Assembly: GCF_001570405.1 (NCBI RefSeq)
Contig: NZ_BBYM01000024.1
Coordinates: 1 to 64,000 of the forward strand
Direction of reading: 5' to 3'
Length of the DNA stretch: 64,000 bases
Source of the DNA: Microtetraspora niveoalba
GTDB taxonomy: Bacteria > Actinomycetota > Actinomycetes > Streptosporangiales > Streptosporangiaceae
Under the pieces are notes generated by a model. The model made no database searches. It was not told the DNA's origin and saw nothing but the letters and a program-made list of their open reading frames with translations. Positions 60,348 to 64,000 of this stretch are shown here, one piece after another (position 1 is the first letter of the stretch; each line of letters begins with the position of its first letter). A program made the position numbers and the translations under genes.

Positions 60348-60788
60348 ATGCACGCCAACGCAGTGCCGGAGTCCTACGTGTACGTCACGGAAGAGGGAGT
60401 GACCCGTCACTACGCCGACGGCAGCGTCGAAGCCCTCGCATGGGAGGACGTCGTCGAGGTGCGGGTGGGCGGCCTCGGCGACCAGCGGACCGACCGTTCC
60501 GGCGACGGGCACGGAAGCCCCCAAGGGGACCCGCATGTGGACCAGCACCGGGACCAGCACGATGACGGGCGCGCCGACGTCCTGATCGTCCTGCTGTCGC
60601 GCGACGGCGAGGGCTGCGTCGTCCCCCACTCGGCGACGGACGCCACTTTCCTCGCCCGGCTGAGATACCTGCCCGACTTCGACTTCGACCGGCTCGACTC
60701 GGCTGTCGAGGCGGCGGCGGACGACTACGTCGTGGTGTGGCGCAGCCCCGAGCCGCCGTCGCCGCTTCCCGACTTCGAGTACGACTGA
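60348..60788 (+). CDS. Uncharacterised soluble protein
   Basis: 146 residues from ATG 60348; an upstream in-frame ATG (60297) lacks support. The fold looks like a small beta-rich PH-like protein: YVYVTEEGVTRHYADGSVEALAWEDVVEVRV at the start. A His/Asp/Gly-rich insert (GDGHGSPQGDPHVDQHRD) splits the middle, and the end is Pro/Asp-rich. No function is known. Confidence 0.6.
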   Translation: MHANAVPESYVYVTEEGVTRHYADGSVEALAWEDVVEVRVGGLGDQRTDRSGDGHGSPQGDPHVDQHRDQHDDGRADVLIVLLSRDGEGCVVPHSATDATFLARLRYLPDFDFDRLDSAVEAAADDYVVVWRSPEPPSPLPDFEYD

Positions 60789-60935
60789 CCGAGCCCGTCC
60801 ACCACAGCGGACGAGGGCGGCCACCCGGTCCGGGCCGGAGCCCGACCGGAGTGACCGCCCTCGAACGGACGTGCTCCCGCTCATCGGTCCCCGCCACGGC
60901 CCGGAGCCGGGGGGCGGGGAACCGCTGAGCACTCC

Positions 60936-61994
60936 CTAGTTGATCCGCCAGGTGTCGCCGCCCAGGAGGAGGTCGGAGAGCTGCCCCTTGCCCTTGTCGG
61001 CGGTGGCCTGCTCCAACTGCTCGCTCATCAGGACGTCGTACGCCGGGCGGTCCACCGACCGGAAGATGCCGATCGGCACGTGCGCGAACGCCGGCTCGTC
61101 CAGGCGCGACAGCGCGAACGCCAGGGACGGGTCGGGCCGGTGCGCGTCGTGGACGAGGATCTCGTCGTCGGCCACCTCGGAACGCCGGACGACCTCGACC
61201 CCGCCCTGCGGCGCCGGCCGTACGGCCCGCTCGTTCTCGCCGGCGCCGAACACGATCGGCTGCCCGTGCTCCAGCCGGATCGTGATGTCGTCGCGGGTCT
61301 CCGGCTCCTTCAGGGCGTCGAAGGCGCCGTCGTTGAAGATGTTGCAGTTCTGGTAGATCTCCACCAGCGACGTGCCCCGGTGCGCGGCGGCCTCACGCAG
61401 CACGCTCTGCAGGTGCTTGCGGTCGGAGTCGATGGTCCGGGCGACGAACCCGGCCTCGGCCCCGATCGCCAGCGAGATCGGGTTGAACGGCTTGTCCAGC
61501 GACCCCATCGGCGTCGACTTGGTGATCTTCCCGACCTCGGAGGTCGGCGAGTACTGCCCCTTGGTCAGGCCGTAGATCCTGTTGTTGAACAGCAGGATGT
61601 TCAGGTTGACGTTGCGGCGCAGCGCGTGGATCAGGTGGTTGCCGCCGATGGACAGCGCGTCGCCGTCACCGGTGATCACCCACACCGACAGGTCGGGACG
61701 GGACGCAGCGAGCCCGGTCGCGATCGCCGGAGCCCGCCCGTGGATCGAGTGGAACCCGTAGGTGTTCATGTAGTACGGGAACCGGGACGAGCAGCCGATG
61801 CCGGAGACGAACACGATGTTCTCCCGGCGCAGGCCCAGCTCGGGCAGGAAGCTCTGGACGGCCGCGAGGATGGCGTAGTCACCGCAGCCGGGGCACCAGC
61901 GCACCTCCTGGTCGGACTTGAAGTCCTTGAGGGTCTGCTTGCCCTCGGCCCTGGGCACCAGCGCCAGGCCCTTGCCGTTGAGGCTCTCAGTCAC
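60936..61994 (-). CDS. korB: 2-oxoacid:ferredoxin oxidoreductase, beta subunit
   Basis: 352 residues. The thiamine-diphosphate site is WVITGDGDALSIGGNHLIHALRRNVNLNILLFNN, the GDG-NN motif. Cys residues in VRWCPGCGDYAIL are typical of the subunit for the iron-sulfur cluster. With the alpha subunit it oxidises 2-oxoglutarate (or a related 2-oxoacid) with CoA, passing electrons to ferredoxin, as in the KorAB enzyme of mycobacteria. The start overlaps the alpha gene by eight bases. Confidence 0.9.
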   Translation of the reverse strand: MTESLNGKGLALVPRAEGKQTLKDFKSDQEVRWCPGCGDYAILAAVQSFLPELGLRRENIVFVSGIGCSSRFPYYMNTYGFHSIHGRAPAIATGLAASRPDLSVWVITGDGDALSIGGNHLIHALRRNVNLNILLFNNRIYGLTKGQYSPTSEVGKITKSTPMGSLDKPFNPISLAIGAEAGFVARTIDSDRKHLQSVLREAAAHRGTSLVEIYQNCNIFNDGAFDALKEPETRDDITIRLEHGQPIVFGAGENERAVRPAPQGGVEVVRRSEVADDEILVHDAHRPDPSLAFALSRLDEPAFAHVPIGIFRSVDRPAYDVLMSEQLEQATADKGKGQLSDLLLGGDTWRIN

Positions 61995-63834
61995 TGTTGA
62001 TCACGTCCTGGATGACTCCGGCCAGTTCCTCGGCCTTGAACGGAAGCCCGCGCACGCGGTTGTAGCTGATCACGTCGACGAGGAAGCGTGCCCGCAGGAG
62101 CAGCGCGAGCTGGCCGAGGTTGATCTCCGGCAGCAGCACCTTGTCGTAGGAGCGCAGCACGTCGCCGGTGTTGGCCGGCAGCGGGTTGAGGTGGCGCAGG
62201 TGGGCCTGGGCGACCTTGCCGCCTTCCTTGCGCACCCGCCGCACCGCCGCCGCGATCGGCCCGTACGTCGACCCCCAGCCGAGGACGAGGACCCGGGCGT
62301 CGCCGTCGGGGTCGTCCACCTCCAGCGGCGGGACGTCGATGCCGTCGATCTTGGCCTGGCGGAGCCGGACCATGCGGTCGTGGTTGTTCGGGTCGTAGGA
62401 GATGTTGCCGGTGCCGTCGGCCTTCTCGATGCCGCCGATGCGGTGCTCCAGCCCGGGCGTCCCGGGGACGGCCCATGCACGCGCCAGCGTCTCCGGGTCG
62501 CGCTTGAACGGGAGGAAGGTCGTGCCGTCCTCGCCGTTGGGCTCGGTGGTGAACTCGACCGAGATGTCCGGCAGCTCCGACACCTCCGGCACCCGCCACG
62601 GCTCGGAGCCGTTCGCGAGGTAGCCGTCGGACAGCAGCATGACCGGCGTGCGGTACTTCAGCGCGATGCGCGCCGCCTCGATCGCGGCGTCGAAGCAGTC
62701 CGACGGCGTGGCGGGGGCGACGATCGGGACCGGCGACTCGCCGTTGCGGCCGAACATCGCCATCAGCAGGTCGGTCTGCTCGGTCTTGGTCGGCATGCCG
62801 GTGGAGGGGCCGGCCCGTTGCACGTCCACCACGACCAGCGGCAACTCGGTCGCCACGGCCAGACCCACGGTCTCGGCCTTCAGGGCCACGCCCGGGCCGG
62901 AGGTGGTGGTCACGCCGAGCGCGCCGCCGAACGCCGCGCCCACGGCCGCGCCCACACCGGCGATCTCGTCCTCGGCCTGGAACGTCCTGATGCCGAACCG
63001 CTTGTGCTTGGACAGCTCGTGCAGGATGTCGGACGCCGGGGTGATCGGGTAGGAGCCGAGGAACAGCGGCAGCCCCGACTGCACCGACGCCGCGATCAGG
63101 CCGTACGCGAGCGCCTGGTTGCCGGAGATGTTCCGGTAGACGCCGGGGGCCAGCGTGGCGGGCTTGATCTCGTAGGAGACCGAGAAGGACTCGGTGGTCT
63201 CGCCGTAGTTCCAGCCGGCCTGGAAGGCGGCGACGTTGGCCTTGGCGATGTCGGGCTTCTTGGCGAACTTCGCCTCGAGGAACTTGATCGTCGCCTCGGT
63301 CGGCCGGTGGTACAGCCACGAGAGCAGCCCGAGCGCGAACATGTTCTTGGCCCGCTCGGCGTCCTTCTTGGAGATCTCGAAGCCTTCGAGCGCCTTGACG
63401 GTCAGCGACGTGAGCGGCACCGAGTGGAGGCGCCACTCGGCCAGCGAGTCGTCCTCGAGCGGGTTGGCGGCGTAGCCCACCTTCTGCAGGTTGCGCTTGG
63501 TGAACTCGTCGGTGTTGGCGATGATGTCGGCGCCGCGGGGCAGGTCGCCGAGGTTCGCCTTGAGCGCCGCCGGGTTCATCGCGACGAGCACGTTGGGGGC
63601 GTCGCCGGGGGTGAGGATGTCGTGGTCGGCGAAGTGGAGCTGGAAGCTCGACACGCCGGGCAGGGTCCCCGCGGGGGCGCGGATCTCCGCCGGGAAGTTG
63701 GGCAGAGTCGAGAGGTCGTTGCCGAACTTCGCCGTCTCCGCGGTGAATCGGTCGCCGGTCAGCTGCATGCCGTCACCGGAGTCTCCGGCGAACCGGATGA
63801 TCACGCGATCGAGTTGCTGAACCTGCTTGGTCAC
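61987..63834 (-). CDS. korA: 2-oxoacid:ferredoxin oxidoreductase, alpha subunit (gamma-alpha fusion)
   Basis: 615 residues from GTG 63834, after a GGAGGA ribosome site. Residues 1-190 are a gamma-type domain (IIRFAGDSGDGMQLTGDRF, FPAEIRAPAGTLPGVSSFQ). The alpha POR_N domain follows (GNQALAYGLIAASVQSGLPLFLGSYPITPASDIL, GAAFGGALGVTTTSGPG), and a C-terminal POR domain ends at about 610. The KorA order of actinomycetes is complete. The 170 bases upstream (63835-64000) hold its promoter and no other recognisable gene. Confidence 0.9.
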   Translation of the reverse strand: MTKQVQQLDRVIIRFAGDSGDGMQLTGDRFTAETAKFGNDLSTLPNFPAEIRAPAGTLPGVSSFQLHFADHDILTPGDAPNVLVAMNPAALKANLGDLPRGADIIANTDEFTKRNLQKVGYAANPLEDDSLAEWRLHSVPLTSLTVKALEGFEISKKDAERAKNMFALGLLSWLYHRPTEATIKFLEAKFAKKPDIAKANVAAFQAGWNYGETTESFSVSYEIKPATLAPGVYRNISGNQALAYGLIAASVQSGLPLFLGSYPITPASDILHELSKHKRFGIRTFQAEDEIAGVGAAVGAAFGGALGVTTTSGPGVALKAETVGLAVATELPLVVVDVQRAGPSTGMPTKTEQTDLLMAMFGRNGESPVPIVAPATPSDCFDAAIEAARIALKYRTPVMLLSDGYLANGSEPWRVPEVSELPDISVEFTTEPNGEDGTTFLPFKRDPETLARAWAVPGTPGLEHRIGGIEKADGTGNISYDPNNHDRMVRLRQAKIDGIDVPPLEVDDPDGDARVLVLGWGSTYGPIAAAVRRVRKEGGKVAQAHLRHLNPLPANTGDVLRSYDKVLLPEINLGQLALLLRARFLVDVISYNRVRGLPFKAEELAGVIQDVINSD

Positions 63835-64000
63835 AGCTGCTCAGTCCTCCTCGCCGCGCCAGGGCGTCTTAGCTCGTGGCACGTTGTTCTATCCATGCTA
63901 GATCCATCATCTCCAGCGACGGCCGCCGGCTTTACCCGGCGGGCCGAATCGCTTCCCGTCATGGTCCGTGTGCTCGAAGCGGTCAGGCTTGGCCGTCGCC

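Overview
The window is high-GC chromosomal DNA of a filamentous actinomycete. Supporting signs are several LuxR/NarL two-component systems, a large BTAD/SARP regulator, part of a conservon (NIT-type histidine kinase plus DUF742), a mycothiol-dependent DinB-type enzyme, an ECF42-like sigma factor with a DGPF/YCII protein, GTG/TTG starts and pervasive ATGA overlaps. The Streptosporangiales are a plausible home, but this is inference from gene content. No rRNA, tRNA or CRISPR array was seen.

Left part, about 1-24 kb, looks like an accessory region. It opens with an IS1380-type transposase (155-1531) abutting a large serine recombinase (1619-3154). To the right lie short regulatory or toxin-type modules: XRE-ImmA/IrrE plus a PIN gene broken by one amber codon (3362-5001), a MerR regulator with a divergent membrane protein (5604-7054), and an antitoxin with a frameshifted RelE-like toxin (7303-8125). 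Then come three two-component systems (8474-16756) with a membrane protein and an Lnt-like enzyme, a DinB-type enzyme, a hydrolase/MarR pair, and an XRE regulator with an SDR. Degenerate copies of one small gene are scattered between these modules, all on the + strand (3177, 5336, 7115, 8130, 18646, 23294, possibly 11748). It encodes a short peptide with a conserved [14 protein letters not shown] core ending in GEA and, in two copies, a hairpin follows. This array of peptide-gene copies next to a serine recombinase is the most unusual feature of the window.

Middle part, 24-48 kb: a putative lipoprotein; a small PEP-utilizing enzyme with a divergent DNA-binding pair; an intact antitoxin/PIN pair (30956-31659); a Nudix protein and a small phosphatase. 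A 1021-residue SARP/AfsR-type regulator follows, and three heptamers at exact 11-bp spacing lie in front of the FAD monooxygenase gene behind it. A DGPF/YCII gene and an ECF42-like sigma gene come next, separated by a chimeric block of two broken genes (39738-41209). Then a monooxygenase/PadR pair, a GNAT enzyme and an HxlR/NAD(P)-binding pair.

Right part, 48-64 kb, looks more like stable chromosome: a two-component system with a downstream lipoprotein and ABC exporter, and a palindrome matching the one upstream of the homologous system at 8-10 kb. A secreted six-cysteine protein, an incomplete conservon, an unpaired barstar-like gene, an EamA transporter with a GntR regulator, and korAB (2-oxoacid:ferredoxin oxidoreductase) complete it.
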